From Cypionkella sp. (lineage in GTDB: Bacteria; Pseudomonadota; Alphaproteobacteria; Rhodobacterales; Rhodobacteraceae), in the NCBI GenBank assembly GCA_018063485.1, contig JAGPBG010000060.1, forward strand, positions 1 through 9,464: 9,464 nucleotides of DNA. The letters are read 5' to 3'. The notes under the pieces were generated by a model. It was not told the origin of the DNA, did not search any database, and saw only the letters and a program-made list of their open reading frames with translations. Positions 1 through 7,338 of this stretch are shown here, one piece after another. A program made the position numbers and the translations under genes. How positions within the stretch are numbered: position 1 is the first letter of the stretch; each line of letters opens with the position of its first letter.

Positions 1-1
1 C

Positions 2-373
2 ATCAAGGGGTATCACGCGAACGCCAGGGCCCAGCAAATGCTGGTTGCGCAGATCGAATGCGAAAAGGGCGTGGCAAATGCCGGGGCCATTGCGGCGGTG
101 CCTGGTGTGGATGTGCTGTTCGTTGGGCCGGGTGATCTTTCTGCGAACATGGGGGCTATGGGCAACCCCAATGCAGCGCATGTTCAGGAGGCCATCGCGT
201 CGGTTCTGGCCGCCGCACAGGCGCATGGCAAGGCCGCGGGAATTCTTGCACCACAGCAGGCCGATGCCGAACGCTATCTGAAGGCCGGGTTCACCATGGT
301 TGCCGTCGGATCTGACATGGGCTTGCTTGCGCGTGGGTCAGACGATCTGATTGCCCGTTTCAAGAGGCTCTGA
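2..373 (+). CDS. HpcH/HpaI-family class II aldolase, C-terminal part (5' truncated by window edge)
   Basis: The frame is open from base 2, so the start lies upstream of the window; 123 residues are visible, roughly the C-terminal half of a family usually about 250 residues long. These metal-dependent cytoplasmic aldolases split 2-oxo-3-deoxy acids into pyruvate and an aldehyde. The diagnostic core is present: QIE, then GVANAGAIAAVPGVDVLFVGP, then GDLSANMG. Counting from base 2, E19 (in QIE) and D45 (in PGDLS) are 26 residues apart, the spacing of the metal ligands E149 and D175 of E. coli HpaI as I recall it. The tail, rich in AAGIL and GFTMVAVGSDMGLL, matches the last barrel strands. The glycerate kinase starts 3 nt after the stop, so the two are co-transcribed. 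With that partner, 2-dehydro-3-deoxyglucarate aldolase (GarL-like, giving tartronate semialdehyde) is plausible; 4-hydroxy-2-oxoheptanedioate or 2-keto-3-deoxy-L-rhamnonate aldolase cannot be excluded. The family call is firm, the substrate is not. Confidence 0.88.
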   Translation: MKGYHANARAQQMLVAQIECEKGVANAGAIAAVPGVDVLFVGPGDLSANMGAMGNPNAAHVQEAIASVLAAAQAHGKAAGILAPQQADAERYLKAGFTMVAVGSDMGLLARGSDDLIARFKRL

Positions 374-376
374 CCA

Positions 377-1636
377 ATGCCGGGCGTCGATCAGCGGGCC
401 TTTCTTGCCGACTTGTTCCACGTTGCCGTAAAGGCCGCCGACCCGCTGGAATCTCTGCGTGCCCATCTGCCGCAGCCACCTTTGGGGCGAACGGTTGTCA
501 TCGGGGCGGGTAAGGGCGCGGCACAACTTGCACAGGCGCTGGAAATACTGTGGCCGCAGCCGTTGGAAGGAGTTGTCGTGACGCGTTACGGTCACGGCGT
601 TCCCTGCAAAAGGATCGAAGTTATCGAAGCGGCGCATCCCGTGCCTGACAGTGCGGGATATGCTGGCTCGCATAGGTTGATGGAGCAGGTTCGCGGTCTG
701 ACGGCAGATGATCTGGTTATCGCCTTGATCTGTGGTGGGGGTTCGGCGCTGTTACCAGCCCCCCCTCCCGGCTTTACACTGGAGGATGAAATCGCGCTGA
801 ACACCGCCCTCTTGGCCTCTGGCGCGCCGATTTCAGCGATGAACCTGCTTCGGCGACATTTCTCGACGATCAAGGGTGGGCGTCTTGCCGCAATGGCACA
901 CCCGGCTCGGGTTGTGAGCCTTGTGGTTTCGGATGTTCCGGGTGACGATCCCGCCGAGGTCGCGTCGGGTCCGACGGTTCCGGGCAAGGGTGGCTCGGCA
1001 GAGGCGCTGGCAATAGCCGATCTCTACCACATTCCTCTGACAGACCTTCAGCGGCGCCATATCGGATCGGTCGTCGCACCCGATCCGGGGGATCCCGCTT
1101 TCGGCCGCGACCGCGTGCATGTGATCGCGTCGGCGGGCTGTTCGCTTGAAGCGGCTGCGGGCCGGGCCCGAGCAGCGGGGATCGAGGCCGTCATTCTTTC
1201 TGATGCCATCGAGGGCGAAGCCAGGGAAGCCGGGCGTTTCCATGCCGATCTGGCTTTGCAGATTGCGCGCCGCAATCGCCCCTTTCCCAAGCCCGTCCTG
1301 CTTCTCTCCGGGGGCGAAACCTCGGTCACACTGCGCGGAAACGGGGCAGGGGGGCGCAACACGGAATTCCTGCTTTCCTTTGCCGGACGCATATCTGGGC
1401 AGGCAGGCATCCACGCGCTTGCCGCCGACACGGATGGTATTGACGGCGTCGGCGACAATGCCGGGGCCTTTGCAGATGGGGCCACGGCGGCACGACTTCT
1501 GGCCAAGGGCATCATGATCGAACAATGTCTGGCACGAAATGACAGTCGTACCGCATTTGCGGCGCTTGATGATCTGTTCATAACCGGTCCGACTGGCACG
1601 AATGTGAACGATTTTCGCGCCATCTTGGTTATCTGA
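377..1636 (+). CDS. Glycerate 2-kinase of the DUF4147/MOFRL family (GckA/TtuD-like)
   Basis: This 419-residue protein has the full length of the MOFRL glycerate kinase family, which phosphorylates D-glycerate with ATP to 2-phosphoglycerate. Older annotations call relatives hydroxypyruvate reductase (TtuD), because they sit in tartrate operons. Visible motifs in order: GAGKGA (43-48), ICGGGSALL (118-126), IKGGRLA (165-171), SDVPGDDP (185-192), SGPTVPG (197-203), SGGETSVTLRGNGAGGRN (311-328), the MOFRL signature DTDGIDG (351-357) with DNAGAFADG just after, and the C-terminal TGPTGTNVNDF (403-413). No signal peptide or membrane segment is seen. The ATG at 377 lies 3 nt after the aldolase stop, with GAGG at 364-367 as ribosome binding site. 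As the aldolase's partner it would consume glycerate formed by reduction of tartronate semialdehyde or a similar C3 aldehyde; the reductase needed for that step is not in the window. The family is clear; substrate identity rests on the family and the neighbour. Confidence 0.93.
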   Translation: MPGVDQRAFLADLFHVAVKAADPLESLRAHLPQPPLGRTVVIGAGKGAAQLAQALEILWPQPLEGVVVTRYGHGVPCKRIEVIEAAHPVPDSAGYAGSHRLMEQVRGLTADDLVIALICGGGSALLPAPPPGFTLEDEIALNTALLASGAPISAMNLLRRHFSTIKGGRLAAMAHPARVVSLVVSDVPGDDPAEVASGPTVPGKGGSAEALAIADLYHIPLTDLQRRHIGSVVAPDPGDPAFGRDRVHVIASAGCSLEAAAGRARAAGIEAVILSDAIEGEAREAGRFHADLALQIARRNRPFPKPVLLLSGGETSVTLRGNGAGGRNTEFLLSFAGRISGQAGIHALAADTDGIDGVGDNAGAFADGATAARLLAKGIMIEQCLARNDSRTAFAALDDLFITGPTGTNVNDFRAILVI

Positions 1637-1642
1637 TCTTGG

Positions 1643-1704
1643 CGGACAGGGATTGGCGCGCGCGATCTTCGCTGTTGCGGTGTCATTTGTTGCGGCCCTG
1701 TCTG
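1643..1704. repeat. Inverted repeat just downstream of the glycerate kinase
   Basis: GACAGGG at 1645-1651 is perfectly complementary to CCCTGTC at 1696-1702. Extending outward adds a G-T pair (1644/1703) and a C-G pair (1643/1704), giving a 9-bp stem around a 44-nt loop. The loop itself contains a small GCGA-TCT-TCGC hairpin (1662-1672). No T-run follows, so it is not a standard Rho-independent terminator. It could stabilise the 3' end of the upstream transcript, but a 7-bp perfect match over this distance may be chance. Confidence 0.25.
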
Positions 1705-1716
1705 GAAACGGTTCCG
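1703..1716. promoter_or_regulatory. Candidate LacI-family operator (near-palindrome with central CG)
   Basis: The 14-mer TGGAAACGGTTCCG matches its own reverse complement at 10 of 14 positions and has the central CG and TGGAA/TTCC arms typical of LacI/GalR-family operators. Sugar-acid catabolic operons in Rhodobacterales are often controlled by LacI-family repressors. It lies about 250 bp before the start at 1968, in the only sizeable gene-free gap. No LacI-type regulator is encoded in the window, and the distance is long unless the leader is long, so this is a tentative call from shape alone. Confidence 0.28.
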
Positions 1717-1842
1717 CCTTGTGATCGCTGAATGTGGAAAGTCAGTGCCGGCGCACAGAGCCGAACGGCGATGGGTTTTGCGGATATGTTCGGGCGCACA
1801 GCTTTCGTCACCTACTCCCGCGTCATCGGATCGAGACCCGCA

Positions 1843-1870
1843 ATGGGAAAGAAAATATTTCCATAAATGG
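1843..1870. promoter_or_regulatory. AT-rich overlapping inverted repeats, possible operator or promoter region
   Basis: GGAAA (1846-1850) and TTTCC (1858-1862) face each other across a 7-nt A/T-rich spacer, and the flanks ATGG (1843-1846) and CCAT (1861-1864) continue the symmetry if one G is skipped. The right arm also begins CCATAAATGG (1861-1870), a second small inverted repeat. It is the most AT-rich spot in the window and lies about 100 bp before the GTG start, a reasonable place for a promoter or repressor site. The regulator family is not identifiable. Confidence 0.22.
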
Positions 1871-1954
1871 GGCGAAGTTGATTTTCCCTCGCAGTATTCG
1901 CGCCCAGTATGCAAGGGCTGGCGACTTGGGCAGAAGTCCTCAGATTGGCTGTTG

Positions 1955-1970
1955 AAAGGGATAAAGCGTG
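1955..1970 (+). promoter_or_regulatory. Ribosome binding site fixing the GTG start of the ThDP enzyme
   Basis: AAAGGG at 1955-1960 lies 7 nt before GTG at 1968. An in-frame TAA at 1962-1964 rules out any earlier start, and the next in-frame GTG (1989) would cut off residues that belong to the family's first helix. The GTG at 1968 is therefore the start. Confidence 0.7.
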
Positions 1971-3635
1971 AAATCGAACGGCGGGCAGGTGTTGGTGCAA
2001 AGCCTTGTGAGTCTGGGGGCGCACCGGATTTTTGGCGTTCCGGGGGAAAGCTATCTGGCGGTGCTGGATGCGCTTTGTGAAACCAGGGGCCAACTGGATT
2101 TTGTCAACTGCCGCAATGAAGGCGGTGCCGCCTTTATGGCGGCGGCCTGGGGCAAGCTGACCGGCAGCCCAGGAATCTGCATGGTGACACGCGGGCCGGG
2201 GGTGACGAATGCTTCGATCGGCATCCATACCGCAATGCAGGATTCCGCGCCGATGATCTGCTTTGTCGGTCAGGTCGGGACCGACATGAAGGGCCGTGAG
2301 GCATTTCAGGAAATCGACTATCGCGCGGTATTCGGGACAATGGCGAAATGGGCCGTCGAGATCGAGCAGGTCGACCGCATCCCGGAAATCCTTGCCCGCG
2401 CCTGGATGACGGCCACGACAGGCCGCCCCGGCCCGGTGGTGATCGCATTGCCCGAAGACATGCTGACCAGCCTGACCGATGCTGCCCCGCTGTCTGGCGC
2501 GGCGCGGGTGTCAGAGGCCGCCCCCGCACCCGAAGCGCTGGGCGAGGCATTGGCGATGCTGGCGGGCTCAATGCGCCCGCTGATTTTGCTGGGGGGGTCC
2601 AATTGGACGGACCAAGGCCGGGCCGCGTTGCAGGCCTTTGCCGAGACCAGTGATATCCCGGTTATCGCGGCATTCCGCTTTCAGGATCAATTTGACAATT
2701 TTTCTTCGGTTTATGCTGGCGAAGCCGGGGTCGGGATGCCCGCACATGTCAAGGCGCTGATCCGTGATGCAGATGTCATTCTGGCAATAAACGTCCGTTT
2801 CGGCGAGATGACAACCGATGGCTATACGCTCCTGGACGTGCCGCTGCCAAAGCAGCGGCTGATCCATGTCCATGCCTCTGATCGCGAAATCGGCAAGATC
2901 TATCAACCGACCCTTGGCATTCAAGCGGGGCCAAATGCCTTTGCTGCGGCCCTGAGTCCGCTGACGGGTGTTTGGGGAAACTGGCGTGCCAAGGCCCGCG
3001 CGGATTGGGAGGCGGGCTTTGAGCTGCCGCCGTTGCCGTCGCCGGTGGATATGGGGGTGGTGGCCGCACATCTGCGCGAGGTCTTGCCCGAGGATGTCAT
3101 TTTGACCAATGGCGCGGGAAACTTCACTGTCTGGCCGAATAAATTCTTCAAATACGGGCCGAAGGCACGGCTTCTGGGGCCGCAGTCGGGCGCAATGGGC
3201 TATGGGCTGCCAGCAGCCGTGGCGGCCAAAGTGGCTTTTCCAGACAGAACCGTTGTCTGTTTCGCTGGTGACGGCGATTTCCAGATGAATTGTCAGGAAC
3301 TTGCCACCGCCGCCCAGCATGGAGCCCAGCCCATCGTGCTGATCCTGAACAACGGCATTTACGGCACGATCCGCGCCCATCAGGAACGCGAATATCCGGG
3401 CCGTGTTTCCGGCACCGATATGGTCAACCCTGATTTCGTGATGCTGGCGCGTGCCTATGGTTTCCACGCCGAACGTGTCGCACAGACCGGGGATTTTCCG
3501 GCGGCTTTTGCCCGCGCCCGTGCCTCCAAGACCGGCGCGGTGCTTGATCTTGATATTTCACCCGAAGCGCTGACCCCCCGGCAAACTCTTAGCCAGATAC
3601 GCTCGGCTGCCCTTGCGAGGAAAACCACAGAATGA
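1968..3635 (+). CDS. Thiamine diphosphate-dependent enzyme, acetolactate synthase large-subunit-like
   Basis: This 555-residue protein is a full-length three-domain ThDP enzyme of the acetohydroxyacid synthase/pyruvate oxidase family, which decarboxylates a 2-oxo acid and may join the fragment to an acceptor. The N-terminal pyrimidine-binding domain has FGVPGES (22-28) and the catalytic glutamate E51 in CRNEGGAAFMA. The middle domain spans about 190-330 (LILLGGSNW at 205-213). The C-terminal pyrophosphate-binding domain has GAMGYGLPAA (408-417) and GDG (434-436), then exactly 24 residues to NN (461-462), the metal/ThDP motif. E51 argues against glyoxylate carboligase, where this position is Val. 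No IlvN-like regulatory subunit is nearby and the neighbours are catabolic, so a biosynthetic acetolactate synthase role is unlikely. It starts with GTG, is first in the five-gene operon, and overlaps hyuA by 4 bp. Substrate unknown. Confidence 0.88.
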   Translation: MKSNGGQVLVQSLVSLGAHRIFGVPGESYLAVLDALCETRGQLDFVNCRNEGGAAFMAAAWGKLTGSPGICMVTRGPGVTNASIGIHTAMQDSAPMICFVGQVGTDMKGREAFQEIDYRAVFGTMAKWAVEIEQVDRIPEILARAWMTATTGRPGPVVIALPEDMLTSLTDAAPLSGAARVSEAAPAPEALGEALAMLAGSMRPLILLGGSNWTDQGRAALQAFAETSDIPVIAAFRFQDQFDNFSSVYAGEAGVGMPAHVKALIRDADVILAINVRFGEMTTDGYTLLDVPLPKQRLIHVHASDREIGKIYQPTLGIQAGPNAFAAALSPLTGVWGNWRAKARADWEAGFELPPLPSPVDMGVVAAHLREVLPEDVILTNGAGNFTVWPNKFFKYGPKARLLGPQSGAMGYGLPAAVAAKVAFPDRTVVCFAGDGDFQMNCQELATAAQHGAQPIVLILNNGIYGTIRAHQEREYPGRVSGTDMVNPDFVMLARAYGFHAERVAQTGDFPAAFARARASKTGAVLDLDISPEALTPRQTLSQIRSAALARKTTE

Positions 3636-5719
3636 CAGCCTCCTTCAGACTTGGTGCCGACATTGGCGGCACTTTCACCGATGTGGCGCTGGACTGCCGG
3701 GGCAAGATGCTCTCGACCAAGGTGCTGACGAACTACGCAGCGCCCGAACAGGCCATTCTGGATGGGATAGACGAGGTTCTGGCGCAGGCCGGGATCGGTT
3801 ATGGCGATCTTGAGATCGTTATCCATGGTACGACGCTGGCGACCAATGCGCTGATCGAGCGGCGCGGGGCCAAGACTGCCTTTGTGACCACCGAAGGCTT
3901 TCGTGACGTGATCGAGATGCGGACTGAAAGCCGCTTTGACCAGTATGACCTGAACCTGATCTTGCCGACGCCTCTGGTGCCGCGCGAAGACCGCTTTACC
4001 ATTGCGGGCCGCATTGATGCGCAGGGGCGCGAGTTGCTAGCGCTGGACGAAGCGGCGTTGCACAAACTGGCCGACCATATTGCTGCGGGCGGATACGGGG
4101 CTGTGGCGATCGGCTTCATCCACTCCTATCTGAACCCCGCGCATGAACAACGCGCCCGCGACATTATCGCGGCAAAAGTCAGACTGCCGATTTCCATTTC
4201 TTCGGAAGTCTCGCCGCAGATGCGGGAATTCGAGCGGTTCAACACCGTCTGCGCAAATGCCTATGTGCGTCCGCAGATGGCCGATTACCTGGTTCGCCTG
4301 CAATCCCGGCTAAAGGATATGGGGGCCACTTGTCCGGTTTTCATGATCCATTCAGGTGGCGGTCTGATTTCGGTGGAAACCGCCGTTGAATTTCCGGTGC
4401 GTCTGGTGGAATCCGGGCCTGCGGGCGGGGCGATCTTTGCCGCCGATGTGGCGCAACGCTTCGGGCTGCGAAAGGTGGTCAGCTATGACATGGGTGGTAC
4501 TACCGCCAAGATCTGCCTGATCGAGGATTTTCAGCCCAAGACCGCGCGCACCTTCGAGGTGGCCCGCACCACGCGCTTTGCCAAAGGGTCCGGGATGCCG
4601 ATTTCCATTCCCGTGATCGAGATGATCGAGATTGGCGCGGGGGGTGGGTCCATCGCCTGGGTCGATGCCATGGGCCGGATTCAGACCGGACCGGAATCGG
4701 CGGGGTCCGAACCTGGTCCGGCCTGTTATCAGCGCGGCGGGATGCGCCCGGCGATCACCGATGCCGATCTGGTCTTGGGCAAGATCGACCCTGAAAACTT
4801 CGCAGGCGGCACTATCACGCTGTCGGTGGACGATGCCCGGAAGGCAATCACCCGTGAGGTTGGTGCAAAACTCGGGCTTGAGCCGCAGGCCGCCGCGTTC
4901 GGTATCTGCGAGGTGGTGGACGAAAACATGGCCAACGCCGCTCGGGTGCATGCGGTGGAAAACGGCAAGGACATCTCGGACAACCTGATGGTGGCCTTTG
5001 GCGGTGCGGCGCCGCTGCACGCGGCGCGGCTGTGCGAGAAGCTGGGCATTGACCAATGCCTGATCCCGGCAGGAGCGGGGGTGGGGTCGGCCATCGGGTT
5101 CCTCAAGGCACCCTTTGGCTATGAATCGCTGGCATCGCGCATCATCGGGCTGTCAAGTTTCGATCCCGAGGCGATGAACCGGTTGATCGCTGATCTGAAG
5201 GTTACGGCTGAGGGTTTCGTGCGGCGCGGAACCGCTGGCGCGATCCTGTCCGAGATCACCGCCTTTATGCGGTATCGCGGGCAGGGGTGGGAGATTCCGG
5301 TGCCGCTGCCGGTCCGGCCCTTCGACGCGACGGATGCCGATCTGATCCGTGCGCGCTTTATTGACGCCTATACCCGGTTTTTCGGGCGGGCCATCGACGG
5401 GCTTTCAGGCCTTGAAATCGAGATCGTGACGATTTCCGTCAAAGCCTCGGACAAGCGGGCCGCACCAGAACCGGCAACCTTGACCCTTGGCAGTCGCACC
5501 GTAACCGCTGGGAAGTCGCGCAATGTGTTCGACCCTTCTTCGACGCGGCAGTTGTCGACCGGCATCATTGCCCGTGAAAGCCTGACCACCGGCGACCGTG
5601 TTGCAGGCCCTGCGGTGGTGGTTGAACGCGAAACCGCGACTGTGGTCACTGCCCCTTTTGACGTCGTGATGCAATCCGACGGTTCGCTGCTGCTTGTGCG
5701 CAAGGAGATCGCCCGATGA
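3632..5719 (+). CDS. hyuA: Hydantoinase/oxoprolinase family protein, HyuA-type ATP-binding subunit
   Basis: This 695-residue protein has the standard length and layout of the ATP-using subunit of N-methylhydantoinase, 5-oxoprolinase, caprolactamase and acetone/acetophenone carboxylases, which activate a carbonyl by phosphorylation. In order: the first phosphate loop GADIGGTFTDVALD (8-21), HGTTLATNALIERRGAK (65-81), ESGPAGGAIFA (260-270), the second phosphate loop YDMGGTTAK (285-293), EIGAGGGSIAWVD (333-345), GPESAGSEPGPACYQRGG (353-370), AFGGAAPLHA (455-464), AGAGVGSAIGF (480-490), and the C-terminal domain ending in RETATVVTAPFDVVMQSDG (666-684). It is cytoplasmic, with no signal peptide. 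The ATG at 3632 overlaps the previous stop as ATGA, with GAGG at 3617-3620. It must act with HyuB, encoded next. Whether the enzyme is a hydrolase (lactam, hydantoin, oxoproline) or a carboxylase cannot be told from these motifs; no carboxylase gamma-type subunit lies in the window, which favours a hydrolase. Confidence 0.93.
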   Translation: MTASFRLGADIGGTFTDVALDCRGKMLSTKVLTNYAAPEQAILDGIDEVLAQAGIGYGDLEIVIHGTTLATNALIERRGAKTAFVTTEGFRDVIEMRTESRFDQYDLNLILPTPLVPREDRFTIAGRIDAQGRELLALDEAALHKLADHIAAGGYGAVAIGFIHSYLNPAHEQRARDIIAAKVRLPISISSEVSPQMREFERFNTVCANAYVRPQMADYLVRLQSRLKDMGATCPVFMIHSGGGLISVETAVEFPVRLVESGPAGGAIFAADVAQRFGLRKVVSYDMGGTTAKICLIEDFQPKTARTFEVARTTRFAKGSGMPISIPVIEMIEIGAGGGSIAWVDAMGRIQTGPESAGSEPGPACYQRGGMRPAITDADLVLGKIDPENFAGGTITLSVDDARKAITREVGAKLGLEPQAAAFGICEVVDENMANAARVHAVENGKDISDNLMVAFGGAAPLHAARLCEKLGIDQCLIPAGAGVGSAIGFLKAPFGYESLASRIIGLSSFDPEAMNRLIADLKVTAEGFVRRGTAGAILSEITAFMRYRGQGWEIPVPLPVRPFDATDADLIRARFIDAYTRFFGRAIDGLSGLEIEIVTISVKASDKRAAPEPATLTLGSRTVTAGKSRNVFDPSSTRQLSTGIIARESLTTGDRVAGPAVVVERETATVVTAPFDVVMQSDGSLLLVRKEIAR

Positions 5720-7338
5720 CTGACCAGACCCAGGAAATCCACATGCAGGTGATGTGGAACCGCTTGATTTCGGTGGTGGAAGAACAGGCGATGACATTGT
5801 TGCGCACGGCGTTTTCCACTTCGGTGCGCGAAGCAGGCGATTTGTCTGCGGGTGTTTTTGATCCACAAGGCCGGATGTTGGCGCAGGCTGTGACCGGCAC
5901 GCCAGGCCATGTGAACACCATGGCCGAAGCGGTGCTGCATTTCATCACCGAGATCGGCCGTGAGAACATGTTTCCCGGTGACACCTATGTGACCAACGAC
6001 CCATGGAAGGGCACGGGCCATCTGCACGACATCACCATGGTTTCCCCCAGCTTTCTCGGAGAACGGTTGGTGGGGTTCTTTGCCTGCACCGCGCATGTGG
6101 TGGATGTGGGCGGGCGCGGCTTTGGGGCGGATGGCAAGTCGGTATATGAAGAGGGTATCCAGATCCCGATCATGAAATTTGCGGAACGGGGCGCGGTGAA
6201 CGCCGATCTGTTGCGCATCCTGCGCGCCAACGTGCGCGAGACCAATCAGGTGATAGGCGACTTCTACTCCCTCGCGGCCTGTAACGATGTGGGTCACAAT
6301 CGCCTGATCGCCATGATGAAGGAAATCGGGCTGGAATCACTGGATGATCTGGGCAAATTCATCTTTTTGCGAACGCGGACGGCTGTGCTGGAGCGAATCG
6401 CCGCGCTGCCGCGCGGATCCTGGACCAACCAGATGGTCACGGATGGCTATGATCAGCCGGTGACCCTGTGCGCGACGGTTGAAACCCGCGACCGCACGGT
6501 GAATGTGGACTTTGGCGGCACGGATGGCGTCAGCCGCTGGGGCATCAATGTGCCGATCATCTATACCAAGGCCTATGCCTGCTACGCGTTGAAATGCGTG
6601 GTGGCACCCGATATCCCGAACAACTGGGCTTCGCTGGAACCGTTCACGGTTTCGTCGCCTGAAAACATCCTGAACGCACCGCGCCCGGCCCCGGTAAGCC
6701 TGCGCCACGTCTTTGGTCATATGGTCCCTGATCTGGTCCTGGGCGCTCTGGCGCAGGCCTTGCCAGGGCGCATCCTGGCCGAAGGCTCGGGGGCGTTGTG
6801 GAACATCCACATGTCGGTACGTCCCGTCGCTGGCGGCAAAGGCGGCCGCGCCGAGATCTTGATGTTCAACTCGGGCGGCATGGGCGCGCGGCCTGCATTG
6901 GACGGGTTGAACTCTACCGCTTTTCCCTCGGGCGTGATGACGATGCCGATCGAGGCAACCGAACACACCGGCCCAGTGGTGATCTGGCGCAAGGAACTTC
7001 GCCCGGATTCGGCCGGAGACGGCCAGTTTCGCGGCGGCCTTGGCCAGATCATCGAGATCGAACCCGCCTCTGGCCATGAATTTGACTTTTCAGCGATGTT
7101 TGACCGCATCGGCCACGCCCCGCGCGGGCGCAATGGTGGCCTGCCGGGCGCGACGGGTTCGGCGATGCTGGATGACGGAACCCAGTTGAATCCGAAGGGT
7201 TGGCAACATGTGCCGAGCGGACAGCGGCTGGTACTTAACCTGCCGGGCGGCGGGGGCTATGGTGATCCGGCATTGCGCGAACCATCGGCTCGCGCGAATG
7301 ATGTGGTCAAAGGCTATGTAAGTGGAGACAAGAAATGA
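5716..7338 (+). CDS. hyuB: Hydantoinase B/oxoprolinase family protein, HyuB-type metal-binding subunit
   Basis: This 540-residue protein is the second catalytic subunit, carrying the metal site of the ATP-dependent cyclic-amidase/carboxylase family. The N-terminus has SVREAGDLSAGVFDPQGRM (36-54, family form usually ...ERxDxSxAxFD). TNDPWKGTGHLHDITMVSP (93-111) and CTAHVVDVGG (124-133) follow. H102, D105 and H127 have H-x2-D-x21-H spacing, which matches the metal ligands of acetone carboxylase (H150, D153, H175) as I recall them, so the metal site looks intact. Further conserved blocks are VDFGGTD (264-270), NSGGMGARPALDG (385-397), SFPSG-like TAFPSGVMTMPIEATE (401-416), and the glycine-rich end LPGGGGYGDP (509-518). 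The length suits a separate beta subunit rather than a fused eukaryotic-type oxoprolinase. The ATG at 5716 overlaps the hyuA stop as ATGA and has a near-perfect AAGGAG at 5702-5707, so HyuB should be made in step with HyuA as a heteromer. Confidence 0.93.
   Translation: MTDQTQEIHMQVMWNRLISVVEEQAMTLLRTAFSTSVREAGDLSAGVFDPQGRMLAQAVTGTPGHVNTMAEAVLHFITEIGRENMFPGDTYVTNDPWKGTGHLHDITMVSPSFLGERLVGFFACTAHVVDVGGRGFGADGKSVYEEGIQIPIMKFAERGAVNADLLRILRANVRETNQVIGDFYSLAACNDVGHNRLIAMMKEIGLESLDDLGKFIFLRTRTAVLERIAALPRGSWTNQMVTDGYDQPVTLCATVETRDRTVNVDFGGTDGVSRWGINVPIIYTKAYACYALKCVVAPDIPNNWASLEPFTVSSPENILNAPRPAPVSLRHVFGHMVPDLVLGALAQALPGRILAEGSGALWNIHMSVRPVAGGKGGRAEILMFNSGGMGARPALDGLNSTAFPSGVMTMPIEATEHTGPVVIWRKELRPDSAGDGQFRGGLGQIIEIEPASGHEFDFSAMFDRIGHAPRGRNGGLPGATGSAMLDDGTQLNPKGWQHVPSGQRLVLNLPGGGGYGDPALREPSARANDVVKGYVSGDKK

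Larger units (their letters stand above)
1637..1967 (+). other. 331-bp intergenic region between the two gene groups
   Basis: No convincing gene is present on either strand; the short open frames here lack a good ribosome binding site and resemble nothing I recognise. The region is more AT-rich than its flanks, especially around 1846-1885, and probably holds the promoter of the downstream five-gene operon. I cannot place -35 and -10 boxes with confidence: TTGATT at 1878-1883 could be a -35, but no good -10 lies at the right distance. It contains a 9-bp inverted repeat, a LacI-operator-like site and an AT-rich inverted repeat (listed separately), and a small hairpin with GACTT/AAGTC arms at 1923-1938, about 30 nt before the next start. 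No clear Rho-independent terminator with a T-run follows the glycerate kinase, so read-through into the next operon is possible. Confidence 0.6.

Noticed and set aside
1643..1704. Rho-independent terminator after the glycerate kinase
   Set aside because: The inverted repeat has a 44-nt loop and no T-run; it is recorded only as a repeat.
1732..1866. Small open frame (44 codons from ATG at 1732) in the intergenic region
   Set aside because: No ribosome binding site precedes it, the product resembles no family I recognise, and it overlaps the candidate regulatory repeats.
1048..1914. 288-codon open frame on the - strand
   Set aside because: Mostly antisense to the glycerate kinase. Long antisense frames are expected in GC-rich coding DNA, and the Arg/Pro/Ser-rich product matches no family.
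1721..2080. 119-codon + strand open frame bridging the gap and the start of the ThDP gene
   Set aside because: Its second half lies out of frame inside a well-supported gene, and the translated product shows no recognisable motif.
1968..3635. Glyoxylate carboligase (Gcl) for the ThDP enzyme
   Set aside because: The catalytic Glu (E51) is present, whereas carboligase carries Val, and the accompanying hydroxypyruvate isomerase gene is absent.
3632..7338. Acetone carboxylase (AcxABC) for HyuAB
   Set aside because: No gamma subunit gene is present, and the gene order and neighbours differ. Carboxylase chemistry is kept only as a minor alternative.
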